The notes below the pieces were generated by a model. The model searched no databases. It saw only the letters and a program-made list of their open reading frames with translations, and was not told the DNA's origin. A stretch of DNA of 64,000 nt. It comes from JAEUIG01 sp046349775. Lineage in GTDB: Bacteria; Planctomycetota; Planctomycetia; Planctomycetales; Planctomycetaceae. The translations under genes were made by a program, and so were the position numbers. Where the stretch lies: contig JAXMBS010000003.1 of the NCBI GenBank assembly GCA_046349775.1, positions 62,001 through 126,000 of the forward strand. The letters are read 5' to 3'. Shown here one piece after another: positions 54,568 to 63,553 of this stretch; the stretch's first letter is position 1; every line of letters starts with the position of its first letter.

Positions 54568-55575
54568 CTACGTCAGCGGCTGCTTCGGTTTCACGTCGCG
54601 GTTGACGCATGACGCCGGCCAGCGATGATTGGCCAGCGCAATCACCGAGTCGACTGACGCGTGCCAGCGCGGTTCGAACCCGGCGGCCGTCTGCGACGCA
54701 GAATGCGGCGTCAGCACCACGTTCTCCATCTTCAGTAGCGGGTTGTCGCGACTCGGCGGCTCTTCCTCGAAGCAGTCCAGCCCTGCGCCGGCGATCCACC
54801 CTTCCTGCAACGCGCGGATCAGCGCCGCCTCGTCGACCACCGGCCCGCGCGCCGCGTTGATGAACACCGCCGTGCGCTTCATCCGCCGAAACTGCGGCTC
54901 GCCGATCAGCTTCCGCGTGCTCGGCAGCAGCGGCGTATGCAGCGAGACGAAGTCGGATTCTGAAAACACCTCATCCAACGACGCCGGACGTGCGCCGAGT
55001 GAAGTGATGGCTTCGGCGCTGATGTGCGGGTCATAGACCAGCCACTGCATGTCGAACCCGCGCAGCTTGTGCTGCACCTGCCGCGCGATGTGCCCAAACC
55101 CGACCAGGCCGAACGTCTTCCCCTGGATGGTGTTCAGCGGCTTGCCGAGGTGCTGATCGAACACCCCTTCGCGCATCAGCCGGTCGAGCTTCGGGAACTT
55201 GCGGACGACCGACAGCAGCAGCGTGACCACGTGATCGGCGACGGCGTCCGCCATCACGGCCGGCGTGTTCGAGACGGGGATGCCGCGCTTCGTGGCCTCT
55301 TCGACCGGAATGTTGTCGGTGCCGCTGCCCGTGCGGACGATCCCCCGGCACTTCGGCAGGACATCGAGCGTGCCGCCGTGGAGAACGCGGTGCCCGCCGA
55401 ATAACCAGATGATCTCGGCGTCCGCGGCGTGCTTGACGATCTCCTCCCTCGTGTTGCACTGGCGGATCGTCAGATCGAGACCGGCGTCTTGAAGCTTCTT
55501 CGGAACCCAGTCAGGGACCGGCTGGCCGTCGAGATCGACGAGGGCAACTTTTGTGCGTGCGGTTGTGGAGCTCAT
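54568..55575 (-). CDS. D-isomer-specific 2-hydroxyacid dehydrogenase
   Basis: The 335-residue protein has the family architecture: an N-terminal catalytic segment (IVRTGSGTDNIPVEEATKRG), a Rossmann NAD domain with TFGLVGFGHIARQVQHKL, VSLHTPLLPSTRKLI, INAARGPVVDEAALI, and the catalytic-histidine motif VVLTPHSASQT. It resembles phosphoglycerate dehydrogenase-like and glyoxylate/hydroxypyruvate reductases; substrate not assigned. No ACT domain. It converges with the oxidoreductase gene. Heptad words lie immediately upstream of its start. Confidence 0.88.
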   Translation of the reverse strand: MSSTTARTKVALVDLDGQPVPDWVPKKLQDAGLDLTIRQCNTREEIVKHAADAEIIWLFGGHRVLHGGTLDVLPKCRGIVRTGSGTDNIPVEEATKRGIPVSNTPAVMADAVADHVVTLLLSVVRKFPKLDRLMREGVFDQHLGKPLNTIQGKTFGLVGFGHIARQVQHKLRGFDMQWLVYDPHISAEAITSLGARPASLDEVFSESDFVSLHTPLLPSTRKLIGEPQFRRMKRTAVFINAARGPVVDEAALIRALQEGWIAGAGLDCFEEEPPSRDNPLLKMENVVLTPHSASQTAAGFEPRWHASVDSVIALANHRWPASCVNRDVKPKQPLT

Positions 55576-55577
55576 CG

Positions 55578-55622
55578 GCGAGGTCGGAGGTCGTTTGGTG
55601 CCTGGTGGTCTGGTGACTGATG
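55578..55622. repeat. 7-bp-period words upstream of the dehydrogenase start
   Basis: GAGGTCG GAGGTCG, then TTTGGTG CCTGGTG and further units. On the minus strand this places C-rich words directly before the ATG at 55575. Confidence 0.8.
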
Positions 55623-55740
55623 AGGAACGGACGACTTGCTCGTCTCGTCCGACAGTGTTTCACGAGTATTCTGCAAACGCCCGCGCCGCGTCAATCCGCC
55701 GACGGCAAAATGGAACCACTCGATTTGCCGTTGTGGGTGC

Positions 55741-55757
55741 CACGGGCATTGCCCGTG
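55741..55757. repeat. Short perfect palindrome
   Basis: CACGGGCA, one central T, TGCCCGTG, preceded by GTGGGTGC and followed by CTCTTT. It could terminate mazG transcription (the mazG stop is 89 bases away on the minus strand). Confidence 0.55.
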
Positions 55758-55845
55758 CTCTTTAATGCGACTCGATTTTCGACATGCACCGGTGGAGCCA
55801 GCGGCACACATGCGGCACGTGCAGGGCCATTTGGGGTGGCCGTCG

Positions 55846-56757
55846 TCAGGCATCTGCCGCGCGCTCGGCCTGCTTGGCGCGCTGGTAGTGTTCCTCCATT
55901 TCGACGAGCGTGGCCTGCTCCATCGTGCGGCCGGCGGCGGCCACGCCGCGTTCGATCGCCTGGAATCGCGCCGTAAACTTGCGGTTCGCGCGACGGAGCG
56001 CCTCCTCGGGGCTAACGCCCCAGCGCCGGGCAATGTTGGCGATGACGAACAGCACGTCGCCGAGTTCCCCTTCGATGCGCGCCAGCCGCTGCGGATCGGC
56101 GATCGGCTCGTCGGGAGTCGGCGGGTCCTCCACCCCAGCGGCGATCGTCGGCCGGTGACCGTCAGGGTACAGCTCGTGCTGCAGTTCGGCGAGTTCCTCG
56201 CGGAGCTTGTCGAACAACATGTCGCGATGCGGGAAGTCGTAGCCGATGCGGGCGGCGCGCTTCGTAATCCGGGCGGCGCGGGCCAGCGCGGGGAGTTCTG
56301 CGGGAATGCCGTCGAGGAGCGAGTCCCGTTGCTTCTCGGCGCGTTTGACGCGTTCCCAGTGCGTGTGGACCTCGGCGGCGGTGGCAGCCTGCGCATCGCC
56401 GAACACGTGCGGATGCCGGGCCACCATCTTCTGTGTGAGCTGTTCGACGACGTCGCAGATGTCGAATCGCCCTTCGTCGGCGGCGATCTGCGCGTCGAGG
56501 ACGACCTGCAGCAGCACGTCTCCCAGCTCTTCGCGGATGGCAGGGGTGTCATCGGCGTCGATCGCTTCCAGCAGTTCGTAGGTTTCTTCGAGGGTATAGG
56601 GCTTGATCGTGGCGAGGGTCTGCACGCGGTCCCAGGGACAGCCGGTGGGCGAGCGGAGCCGGGCGATCACGCGGCAGAGTTCGCCGAAAGCTTCGGCGAT
56701 GCGGGTCGAATCAGGCGGAGTGCCGGGCGGCGGCAGGGGAATGCCAGACGTGCTCAT
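55846..56757 (-). CDS. mazG: Nucleoside triphosphate pyrophosphohydrolase MazG
   Basis: MazG hydrolyses NTPs and dNTPs to monophosphates and pyrophosphate. The 303-residue protein has two MazG-fold domains. The first has CPWDRVQTLATIKPYTLEET, EELGDVLLQVVLDAQIA with the metal-binding E-x2-E and E/D residues, and VEQLTQKMVARHPHVFGD. The C-terminal domain has a second IEGELGDVLFVIANIARRWG and EEALRRANRKFTARFQAIE. The length is slightly longer than E. coli MazG (263) due to an N-terminal extension and tail. Confidence 0.9.
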   Translation of the reverse strand: MSTSGIPLPPPGTPPDSTRIAEAFGELCRVIARLRSPTGCPWDRVQTLATIKPYTLEETYELLEAIDADDTPAIREELGDVLLQVVLDAQIAADEGRFDICDVVEQLTQKMVARHPHVFGDAQAATAAEVHTHWERVKRAEKQRDSLLDGIPAELPALARAARITKRAARIGYDFPHRDMLFDKLREELAELQHELYPDGHRPTIAAGVEDPPTPDEPIADPQRLARIEGELGDVLFVIANIARRWGVSPEEALRRANRKFTARFQAIERGVAAAGRTMEQATLVEMEEHYQRAKQAERAADA

Positions 56758-56827
56758 GGGGCGGTCGAAAAAATCGTGCGGGTGACTTACGATTCAGCGG
56801 TCCCGTTTCCTCGGCAGGAGAGAGCGA

Positions 56828-57364
56828 ATGTTGATTCGACTGCGTCCGCTGCTGTCCGTTTGTGTCGCTGCGATCATAGTGGCTGGACGCGCCGAGTGCG
56901 CCGATCAGCCCGCTGCACCGAAAGCCGGCGAGACGTCGAAACCGGCCGTCGAACTCAACGAGCACGAGCAGGCGTTCGTCGACCTCATGCAGCACAGCAC
57001 GCTGGTGGGGCACTTCTCGATCGATGGTCGAGACGATGGCCCCTCCCATCAGGACCGCTATCGGATCAACAGTGTGACCAAGGTGAAAGGAGACGACTGG
57101 CTGGTGAACGCGCGCGTCGTCTACGGCGACTTCGACGTCGTCGTGCCGGTGCCGGTGAAGATGAACTGGGCGGGAGATACCGCCGTGCTGTCGGTGACGA
57201 ACCTGTCGTTGCCCGTGCTCGGGCAGGGGTTCTCATCACGGCTGCTGTTCGATGGCAAGCGCTACGCCGGCACCTGGAGCCACAACGAAGTCGGCGGCCA
57301 CATGTGGGGCAAGATCGAGAAGCAGACCGAAGAGGAAAAAGCACCGGCGAAGCCGAAGAAGTGA
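56828..57364 (+). CDS. Secreted protein of unknown function
   Basis: The 178-residue product has a signal peptide (PLLSVCVAAIIVAGRAECA) and AGGAG-like purines before the ATG. After a Pro/Lys/Glu-rich linker comes a helix (NEHEQAFVDLMQHSTLVG) and a beta-rich domain: YRINSVTKVKGDDWLVNARV, DFDVVVPVPVKMNWAGDTAV and GKRYAGTWSHNEVGGHMWGK. This resembles small lipocalin-like or periplasmic beta-barrel folds, but I cannot name a family. The C-terminus is Lys/Pro-rich. Confidence 0.72.
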   Translation: MLIRLRPLLSVCVAAIIVAGRAECADQPAAPKAGETSKPAVELNEHEQAFVDLMQHSTLVGHFSIDGRDDGPSHQDRYRINSVTKVKGDDWLVNARVVYGDFDVVVPVPVKMNWAGDTAVLSVTNLSLPVLGQGFSSRLLFDGKRYAGTWSHNEVGGHMWGKIEKQTEEEKAPAKPKK

Positions 57365-57410
57365 CGACGCCGATCAAGCCCACGGCCGTCCGTCCGTGGA
57401 CCTCACACGC

Positions 57411-57833
57411 TCAACCCTTCGGCGCCAGCCGTGCGGCCGTGTTGATGTTCACGACCGCGAGAATCTCGATGACGCGGTCCGTCGGCAGTTCCCAATCCTG
57501 CACCCACCACATGAAGTGCAGATTCTCCCAGCCGAAGGCGACGCGATCGAGGATGCGGTCCATCAGCAGGTCGCCCGCCACCACCTGGTCGTAGAACCGG
57601 CCGAAGGCGTCGTCCTCAAATTCACGCCACTGGTTCTTCCCGCACACATGCTCGATGCGACGGTGCCGACAGAAGTGCGGCCAGTGCTTGTCCCACCACT
57701 CGCTCCACGCGGAATGTCCGCAGTCGCACCCGTGGCGTTCGCTGACCAGCCACTTATGGCGATCCGCTTCTCGAACCGCCACTTCATACAGGCTCGGCGG
57801 CGCGCCTGACCCGCATCGTTCGATGACAGCCAT
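57411..57833 (-). CDS. Cys/His-containing protein of unknown function
   Basis: The 140-residue product from the ATG at 57833 has KWLVSERHGCDCGHSAWSEW and HWPHFCRHRRIEHVCGKNQW. The CxC-H and C-x3-H...C positions could bind a metal. A DRILDRVAFGWENLHFMWW segment follows, and the protein ends with an ILAVVNINTAARLA helix. No signal peptide or membrane segment. I do not recognise a family. It converges with the secreted protein gene (46-base gap). Confidence 0.55.
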   Translation of the reverse strand: MAVIERCGSGAPPSLYEVAVREADRHKWLVSERHGCDCGHSAWSEWWDKHWPHFCRHRRIEHVCGKNQWREFEDDAFGRFYDQVVAGDLLMDRILDRVAFGWENLHFMWWVQDWELPTDRVIEILAVVNINTAARLAPKG

Positions 57834-58189
57834 CGTGTGTTGCAGTCCTTGGCAGTCCCTGCGCGACGGATCGGCGTGTGTCGCGCCGACTCGTCCGCCG
57901 CCCTTCCTCCTCACCCCCGTGGCTCTGGATGGGCGGACTTTTGGCTTATACCCCGGCGGCGGCCCGGAGGCAAGACGCGATCGGAAAAGCACTGTTCCGA
58001 TGAACAGAATGGAGGTCAGTCGACGGAAGTCGGACGTCAGAGGGCGGCGGTGAGCCGAGTGTTACACCAGAAACGTCATTCCCCTTGAGAACCTGTCGAC
58101 CGCGCGGGTATAACCGGCGCTGTCGCGCGTGAGCGTTTCGTCGTTCGCCGGCAGCTCGAGCTTGAGTCGCCGCATCGAGGAGCAGCGAC
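57834..58189. other. Divergent region with heptad words
   Basis: This 356-base gap lies between the Cys/His protein gene (minus) and the DUF1501 gene (plus). From about 58010 to 58045, GAGGTCA GTCGACG GAAGTCG runs on at a 7-base period. No gene is supported. AGGAG near 58178 belongs to the DUF1501 gene. Confidence 0.6.
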
Positions 58190-59509
58190 ATGTCATCGAC
58201 CGGCCCGGGTTTCTGTGACGGCCTCTCCCGACGGAGCATGATCCGCGCCGGGGCCGGCGGCGTCATTGGCGTCTCGCTCGCCGACCTGCTGCGCCTCCGC
58301 GCCGCCAGCGCCGAGTCCAGCGCGCAGCGCAACACCGCCGTCATCTACTGCGAACTCGCCGGCGGGCCGGCGCAACACGAGACGTGGGATCCCAAGCCGC
58401 TGTCGCCGCTGGAGTATCGCGGGCCGTTTGCCGCCGTCGACACCGCTCTGCCCGGCGTGCAGTTCTGCGAAGTCATGGCGGAGCAGGCGAAGATCGCCGA
58501 CAAGCTGATCGTCGTTCGCTCCCTCTCGCACGACTCCAGCTCGCACGGCACCAGCAGCCATCTCACGCAGACCGGCTACTACCTGCGGAATCAGCAGAAC
58601 CAGGAAAACGAGATGCCGTGCGCCGGCTCGATCACCGCCAAAGTGCGCGGTGCGAACCGCTACGGCATGCCGGCGTTTGTGTCAGTGCCGATCCGCACGC
58701 GATTCGGCCGACCGGCGTGGCTCGGGAACAGCTATTATCCGCTCGAAACGAAGCTGAGCGCGAACGACCCGAAATTCAGCGTGCCGAATCTGTCGTTGCT
58801 CGACGGCGTGCCGACGGATCGCCTGCAGGATCGCACGGCGCTCCGTGCCGGATTGGAGGCGTCGCGGCGACTGTACGACGACGGCGGGCTGGCGGCGTCG
58901 ATGGACGAGTTCGGACAGCAGGCCTTCGATATGGTCAGCAGCGGCGATGCGCGGTCAGCGTTCGACATCACGCAGGAGAGCGACGCGACGCGGGACCGCT
59001 ACGGCCGCACGGAATACGGCCAGAACCTGTTGCTCGCGCGGCGGCTGGTGGAGCGGGGCGTGACGTTCGTCACGGTGCGCATCACGCCGCCGACTTGGGA
59101 CGACCACAACAACATCCAGAGCGGAATCCTTAAGAAGGCGCCCGCATTCGATCGCGCTGTCGCGACGCTGATCAGCGACCTGCACAACCGCGGGCTGGAG
59201 CGGCAGGTGCTGGTGGTGGCGATGGGCGAGTTCGGTCGCACGCCCAGGGTGAACGGCAACGCGGGGCGCGACCACTGGGGCCGTCTGATGAGCGCCATGC
59301 TGGCGTGCGGTGGACTGAAGGCCGGGCAGATCGTGGGGGCCTCCGACGATAAGGGCATTTCGCCGGTCAGCAGCCCGTACCGGCCGGAGAACGTCGTGGC
59401 CGTGATGTACCGGCACCTCGGAATCGATCCGTCGCTGACGTTCGTCGACAGCGCCGGACGCCCCCGGTACATTCTCGAACGCCGCGAGCCGATCGCCGAA
59501 GTCGTGTAA
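58190..59509 (+). CDS. DUF1501 domain protein
   Basis: The 439-residue protein begins with a twin-arginine-type leader (SRRSMIRAGAGGVIGVSLAD), so export by Tat is likely. The DUF1501 hallmarks are present: VIYCELAGGPAQHETWDPKP, SLSHDSSSHGTSSHLTQTGY, PPTWDDHNN, VVAMGEFGRTPRVNGNAGRD and HWGRLM. The family belongs to the alkaline-phosphatase/sulfatase-like superfamily in sequence layout and is very abundant in planctomycetes, usually beside a DUF1549/DUF1553 cytochrome-like gene. No such partner is adjacent. AGGAG lies before the ATG at 58190. Confidence 0.9.
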   Translation: MSSTGPGFCDGLSRRSMIRAGAGGVIGVSLADLLRLRAASAESSAQRNTAVIYCELAGGPAQHETWDPKPLSPLEYRGPFAAVDTALPGVQFCEVMAEQAKIADKLIVVRSLSHDSSSHGTSSHLTQTGYYLRNQQNQENEMPCAGSITAKVRGANRYGMPAFVSVPIRTRFGRPAWLGNSYYPLETKLSANDPKFSVPNLSLLDGVPTDRLQDRTALRAGLEASRRLYDDGGLAASMDEFGQQAFDMVSSGDARSAFDITQESDATRDRYGRTEYGQNLLLARRLVERGVTFVTVRITPPTWDDHNNIQSGILKKAPAFDRAVATLISDLHNRGLERQVLVVAMGEFGRTPRVNGNAGRDHWGRLMSAMLACGGLKAGQIVGASDDKGISPVSSPYRPENVVAVMYRHLGIDPSLTFVDSAGRPRYILERREPIAEVV

Positions 59510-59595
59510 CTCCGGCCGTCCGATCGCCGCGGGATCCCTGTCTGTTCGTTGTGGCTCTGCGCGCTGGAATGTGGTGTTCCTCGGGAGGCCCCGCC

Positions 59596-60147
59596 ATGAA
59601 AAGATCTCGCTGGCTGCTCGGAGTCGCGCCGCTGGCCTTGTTCGTGTTCTTGACCGCTGCCGACAAAGGCACAGTCAACCACACGGCCGTTCTCAGCGCG
59701 CGAATGAAGTTTGAGAAGCGAGTCGCCGCCGCCGTCGCGCCCGTCAGGGCAGACTACGTCTCTGAACTGAAATCGCTCAGAACGACTCTGACGCGGCAAA
59801 GTGATCTCGACGGAGTGGCGGCCGTGGACGCTGAGCTGCAGCGGCTGCAGAAACAACGGCGGCTGTGGGACAGACACACCCTGGAGGGGCTGTGGGAGGT
59901 GAAATACTCGAACGGCGCCACACGAACATACATCATTTCGAATACCGGTGAGGCGCAGTTTGTCGAGGAACAAAAAGTCGGACAGATCTCTCTCGACGGA
60001 AATGACTATCTGCTGGAATTCAGTGATGACAACATTGAGCGGATCGCGCTGCAGCCCATGCTGAAGGTGGAACACTTCCATCCAAAATCCACGTATCCAC
60101 TGGGCACGCCACATGCCACCGGCACAGGTCTGCCCACCCGCCGCTGA
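59596..60147 (+). CDS. Exported protein of unknown function
   Basis: The 183-residue protein has a signal peptide (WLLGVAPLALFVFLTAAD). A helix follows (FEKRVAAAVAPVRADYVSEL, then LDGVAAVDAELQRLQKQRRL), after which a small beta domain begins at EGLWEVKYSNGATRTYIISN and runs on to LEFSDDNIERI. The helix-then-strand form LxGxWxVxYxNGxxRxYxI is typical of planctomycete secreted orphans. Function unknown. It ends nine bases before the methyltransferase gene, so the pair may be co-transcribed. Confidence 0.7.
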   Translation: MKRSRWLLGVAPLALFVFLTAADKGTVNHTAVLSARMKFEKRVAAAVAPVRADYVSELKSLRTTLTRQSDLDGVAAVDAELQRLQKQRRLWDRHTLEGLWEVKYSNGATRTYIISNTGEAQFVEEQKVGQISLDGNDYLLEFSDDNIERIALQPMLKVEHFHPKSTYPLGTPHATGTGLPTRR

Positions 60148-60156
60148 AATTTCGCC

Positions 60157-60939
60157 ATGCCCGAAACCGTCGTTGCGAACCTCTACGACTTTCCGAAGTA
60201 TTACGACCTCATCTTCGGAAACGACTGGAAGGCGGAGTTTGATTTTCTGCGGGTGGCATTCGCCAAACATGGACCGCGGTCGGTGCGTCGATTATTCGAA
60301 CCGGCCTGCGGGACCGGGCGGCTCTTGATCAAGCTGGCGCAGGCGGGCTATGAGGTCGCGGGGAACGATCTCAATCCCAAGGCAGTCCAGTTCTGCAACG
60401 ACCGGCTCGCCCGGCACGGCTTTCGGCGGACGGCGGTCGTCGGCGATATGTCGGACTTCACCGTCGCGAAGAAATTCGACGCCGCCTTCAACACGATCAA
60501 CAGCTTCCGGCACCTGCCGACCGAGAAAACCGCGCGTAGCCATCTGCAATGTGTGGCGCGGGCCCTGAAGAAGGGGGGCCTTTATCTGCTCGGCCTGCAT
60601 CTGACGCCCACGAAAGGCGCGCCGATCGAGGACGAAATGTGGTCCGCGCGACGCGGCAACCTGTCGGTGAATTCGTACATGTGGACCAAGAAACGCGATC
60701 TGAAAGTCCGCAATGAAGAGCTCGGAATGACGTTCGACGTCTACACGCCGACGCGGCACTTCCGCATCGAGGACGAAATGCACTACCGGATCTACACCGC
60801 GCCGCAGATGCGCAAGCTACTGACGAGCGTGCCGGAGCTGGAGGTCGTCGAGACGTACGACTTCCATTACGACATCGATGAACCGATCACGATCGACGCC
60901 GCAACGGAGGACGTCGTCTTCGTCCTCCGAAAGCGGTAA
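60157..60939 (+). CDS. SAM-dependent methyltransferase (class I)
   Basis: The 260-residue protein has the class I fold: motif I LFEPACGTGRLLIKLAQAGY, the acidic residue in VAGNDLNPKAV, GDMSDF (motif II area), FDAAFNTINSFRHL (motif III/IV) and LKKGGLYLLGLHL. The N-terminus ANLYDFPKYYDLIFGND is characteristic of the small-molecule and tRNA-like 'YDxxY' methyltransferases. The substrate cannot be told. It lies nine bases after the exported-protein gene. Confidence 0.87.
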   Translation: MPETVVANLYDFPKYYDLIFGNDWKAEFDFLRVAFAKHGPRSVRRLFEPACGTGRLLIKLAQAGYEVAGNDLNPKAVQFCNDRLARHGFRRTAVVGDMSDFTVAKKFDAAFNTINSFRHLPTEKTARSHLQCVARALKKGGLYLLGLHLTPTKGAPIEDEMWSARRGNLSVNSYMWTKKRDLKVRNEELGMTFDVYTPTRHFRIEDEMHYRIYTAPQMRKLLTSVPELEVVETYDFHYDIDEPITIDAATEDVVFVLRKR

Positions 60940-61287
60940 GAGTGCCAGGACGGGGTATCGCCGGACCGCCATGAGAGAGCGTCGACGTGACGACAGCGAC
61001 TTCGCCTGCTCCGGTGCTGCTGTCGTCTCGATACACGAGGCGACACAAGTATGGGGTTCCGCTGCTGACCGGAACAGGCTTGGTGTTGACGATCGGCATG
61101 GAAGTGATGGAGGGACGCCTCCCGTGGAACCTTGATGTTCTCGTATTGGCGAGTTGCACGTTTCATTGTACTGCATGCCGTGGGCAGTTTCCGCTGTCGC
61201 AATCGATTTGAGCCGGCGTGCGATCTCCGATTCCACTATCATGCCCAGCGACGTTGGTTCCCTCCGCGACTTGCAATCGATATCGAC
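60940..61287. other. Intergenic region upstream of rhamnulokinase
   Basis: These 348 bases hold no gene I can support. A plus-strand frame from a GTG at 60987 (75 codons, TTATSPAPVLLSS...) has a hydrophobic middle but no ribosome binding site and no relatives I know. The rhaB promoter should be here. Confidence 0.4.
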
Positions 61288-62767
61288 ATGGCTGATCGCG
61301 TTTTTCTCGCCGTTGATCTGGGCGCCGAAAGCGGCCGCGTCATCGCCGGCCTGTTCGACGGCCGCACCATGCGGCTGGATGAGCTGCACCGCTTTCCCAA
61401 CGGGCCGGTCGAAGTCGCCGGGACGCGGCGGTGGGACGTGCTGGCGCTGTGGCGCGAGATCCAGACGGGTCTCGCCAAAGGGGCCGCCAAATACGGGCCG
61501 CAGGTCGTCTCCGTCGGCGTGGACACCTGGGGCGTCGACTATGTCCTGCTGTCACCGAAAGACGAAATCCTCGGCCATCCGTATCACTACCGCGATCCCC
61601 GCGTGCAGGGGATGCTCGCCCAGGCCTGCTCGCGCGTCCCCCGCCAGGAAATCTTCGCGCAGACCGGCATCCAGTTCATGGAGCTCAACACGCTCTACCA
61701 GTTGCTCGCCATGCAGTTGTCGGACCCGGAACTGCTGCGTTCGGCGGCGCGACTGCTGCTGATCGCCGATTACTTCAACTGGCTCCTGTGCGGCAGCCGC
61801 GTCGTCGAGTTCACGAATGCAACGACCACCCAGTGCTATCATCCGGTCCATCGCCGCTGGGCGACGGACCTGCTGCGCTCGCTCGGCATCCCGACGCAGA
61901 TCTTCCCCGAAGTGGTCCCCCGGCACGCGGCTGGGCACGTTGCGCGAGGAAGTCGCCGCGCGAACCGGGCTGAAGCGGATCGCAGTGGTCGCGCCGGCGA
62001 CGCATGATACAGCGCAGCAGTGGCGGCCGTACCGACGGAACGGACCGGCCGTGCGGACTGGGCCTATATCAGCTCGGGGACATGGTCGCTCATCGGAGTC
62101 GAAGTGCAGGACGCCATCGTGAACGACGCGGCGCTGGCGCTCAACGTGACCAACGAGGGAGGCATCGACGGCACGTTTCGCCTGCTCAAGAACGTCATGG
62201 GGCTGTGGCTGGTACAGGAGTGCCGGCGCTTTCGAGCGCAGGGGCCAGCCGTTCGAGTATCAGCAGTTGGTGGAAGTCGCCCAGGCGGCGGCGCCGTTCC
62301 GGTCGCTGGTGAATCCGGACGACCCGTCGTTCTTAAGCCCGCCGGACATGACGGAGGCACTGCAGGACTATTGCCGCAGCCACGGGGAACCGGTTCCCGA
62401 TTCGGCAGGCCAGCTCGTGCGCTGCGCGCTGGAGAGTCTGGCCCTGAAGTACCGGCACGTGCTGGAAGGGATCGAATCGCTGACAGGCGAACGTGTGGCT
62501 GCGATCCACGTCGTCGGCGGCGGTTCGAAGAACGAACTGCTCAATCAGTTCACCGCGAATGCGTGCGGGCGTCCGGTCATCGCCGGGCCGACGGAAGCCA
62601 CCGCGCTCGGCAACCTGCTGCTGCAGGCGCGAACGGCCGGAGACGTCGGCACGCTCGGGGAGATTCGTGCGATCGTGCGGGCGTCGTGTGAAATGCGGAC
62701 CTACGAGCCGCTGCAGACCCCCGCATGGGACGAAGCGTACACGCGGTTTTTGAAACTCGCACGCTGA
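61288..62767 (+). CDS. rhaB: Rhamnulokinase (FGGY family), frameshifted
   Basis: Rhamnulokinase phosphorylates L-rhamnulose in rhamnose breakdown. Joined, the protein has about 493 residues. It has FLAVDLGAESGRVIAGLFDG (phosphate loop with the RhaB-type GAESGR), GTRRWDVLALWREIQTGL, VGVDTWGVDYVLL, YRDPRVQGML, QTGIQFMELNTLYQLLA, FTNATTTQCYH, then THDTA, AYISSGTWSLIGVE and the C-terminal AIHVVGGGSKNELLNQFTAN. Frames change at a run of five C near 61920, near 62015 and at GGGGCC near 62243. The clean domain order says the gene is real and the breaks are probably sequencing indels. No other rha gene is adjacent. Confidence 0.87.
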
Positions 62768-62828
62768 CGCTCCATTCCTGTTCTACGCCCTCGTCCCGCG
62801 CTTGCAGTTTCGCGAGCGCAAGCAGAAA

Positions 62829-62858
62829 GCCCCGGACGAATCCCTTGTCCGGGGCATT
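62829..62858 (+). terminator. Hairpin terminator after rhaB
   Basis: GCCCCGGAC and GTCCGGGGC form a perfect nine-base stem with a nine-base loop, followed by ATTTC. It lies between the convergent rhaB and HU-like genes. Confidence 0.75.
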
Positions 62859-62938
62859 TCGCTCAATTGCCAGTGACGGGCCGGACATCATCCCGGCCAC
62901 GCGTCGAGACCGTCGCGGTTCAGCGAACCGCTCGCGAA

Positions 62939-63250
62939 TCAGACGCGATCCTTGAGCTTCTTCACCGCAGTGATGCGGACGCCGCGGCTGGCCGGCTTGG
63001 CCGGCGACATCTTCATTTCGCCGGTGAACGGATTCTTCCGCATCCCGGCGGGCTGCGCCTTCTTCACGCGAACCTTGAGCTTCATCAGCCCCGGCACGGT
63101 GAAAATCTCCGGCCCCTTCTTGCTGAGCTGCTTGACGATCAGCTCGCCGAGCGCTTCGACGACCGAGCCAACCTGCTTCTTGGTCAGGCCGGTCGCAGTC
63201 GCCAGCTCGTTCAGCACTTCCGTCTTCGACATGGCTTTCTTTGCCGCCAT
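62939..63250 (-). CDS. HU/IHF-family DNA-binding protein
   Basis: The 103-residue protein has the HU fold. The N-terminal helices are MSKTEVLNELATATGLTKKQ and VGSVVEALGELIVKQLSKKG. The beta-saddle EIFTVPGLMKLKVRVKKAQP leads to the arm with GMRKNPFTGEMKM, then a basic end (KPASRGVRITAVKKLKDRV). The Pro at the arm tip (RKNPFTGE) is the family signature. It is longer and more basic than HU (90 residues), as seen in planctomycete and alpha-proteobacterial variants. AGGAG lies before the ATG at 63250. Confidence 0.9.
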   Translation of the reverse strand: MAAKKAMSKTEVLNELATATGLTKKQVGSVVEALGELIVKQLSKKGPEIFTVPGLMKLKVRVKKAQPAGMRKNPFTGEMKMSPAKPASRGVRITAVKKLKDRV

Positions 63251-63553
63251 CGTGGCTCCTTTCCTGTTGCTGTACGGGTGAGTCGGTCGAGTTTGCCTCG
63301 CGAATTGCGGATAGTAGAACGGTGGGTTTTCCGAATGTCAATTCCCGGCTGCTCTGTAAACCCCCAAAAAATCGGGGAAATTGTGGGATTCCGAATGCCG
63401 GCGCCCGCACTCACACCTGACCACGCACCTGACCACCAGACACCAATCCGCCTATCGCCAACTTGCGTTGTGTTCGCCGTCTCGTTGTGGTCCACTCACT
63501 CGCTGCCTGCAGGCGAATGCCACGACCACATCGCGCACACAATCGGCGAGACC
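63251..63553. other. Divergent promoter region of HU-like and PIG-L genes
   Basis: This 303-base gap holds no gene. From about 63410 to 63452, CACACCT GACCACG CACCTGA continues at a 7-base period; the CACCAGACACCA wording matches the repeats at 18797-18823 and 55592-55620. An A-rich stretch (CCCCCAAAAAATCGGGG, about 63362-63378) is a short dyad. Confidence 0.55.

Noticed and set aside
60987..61211. A 75-codon frame starting with GTG upstream of rhaB
   Set aside because: No ribosome binding site, no recognisable domain, and a composition that changes midway. Left as intergenic.
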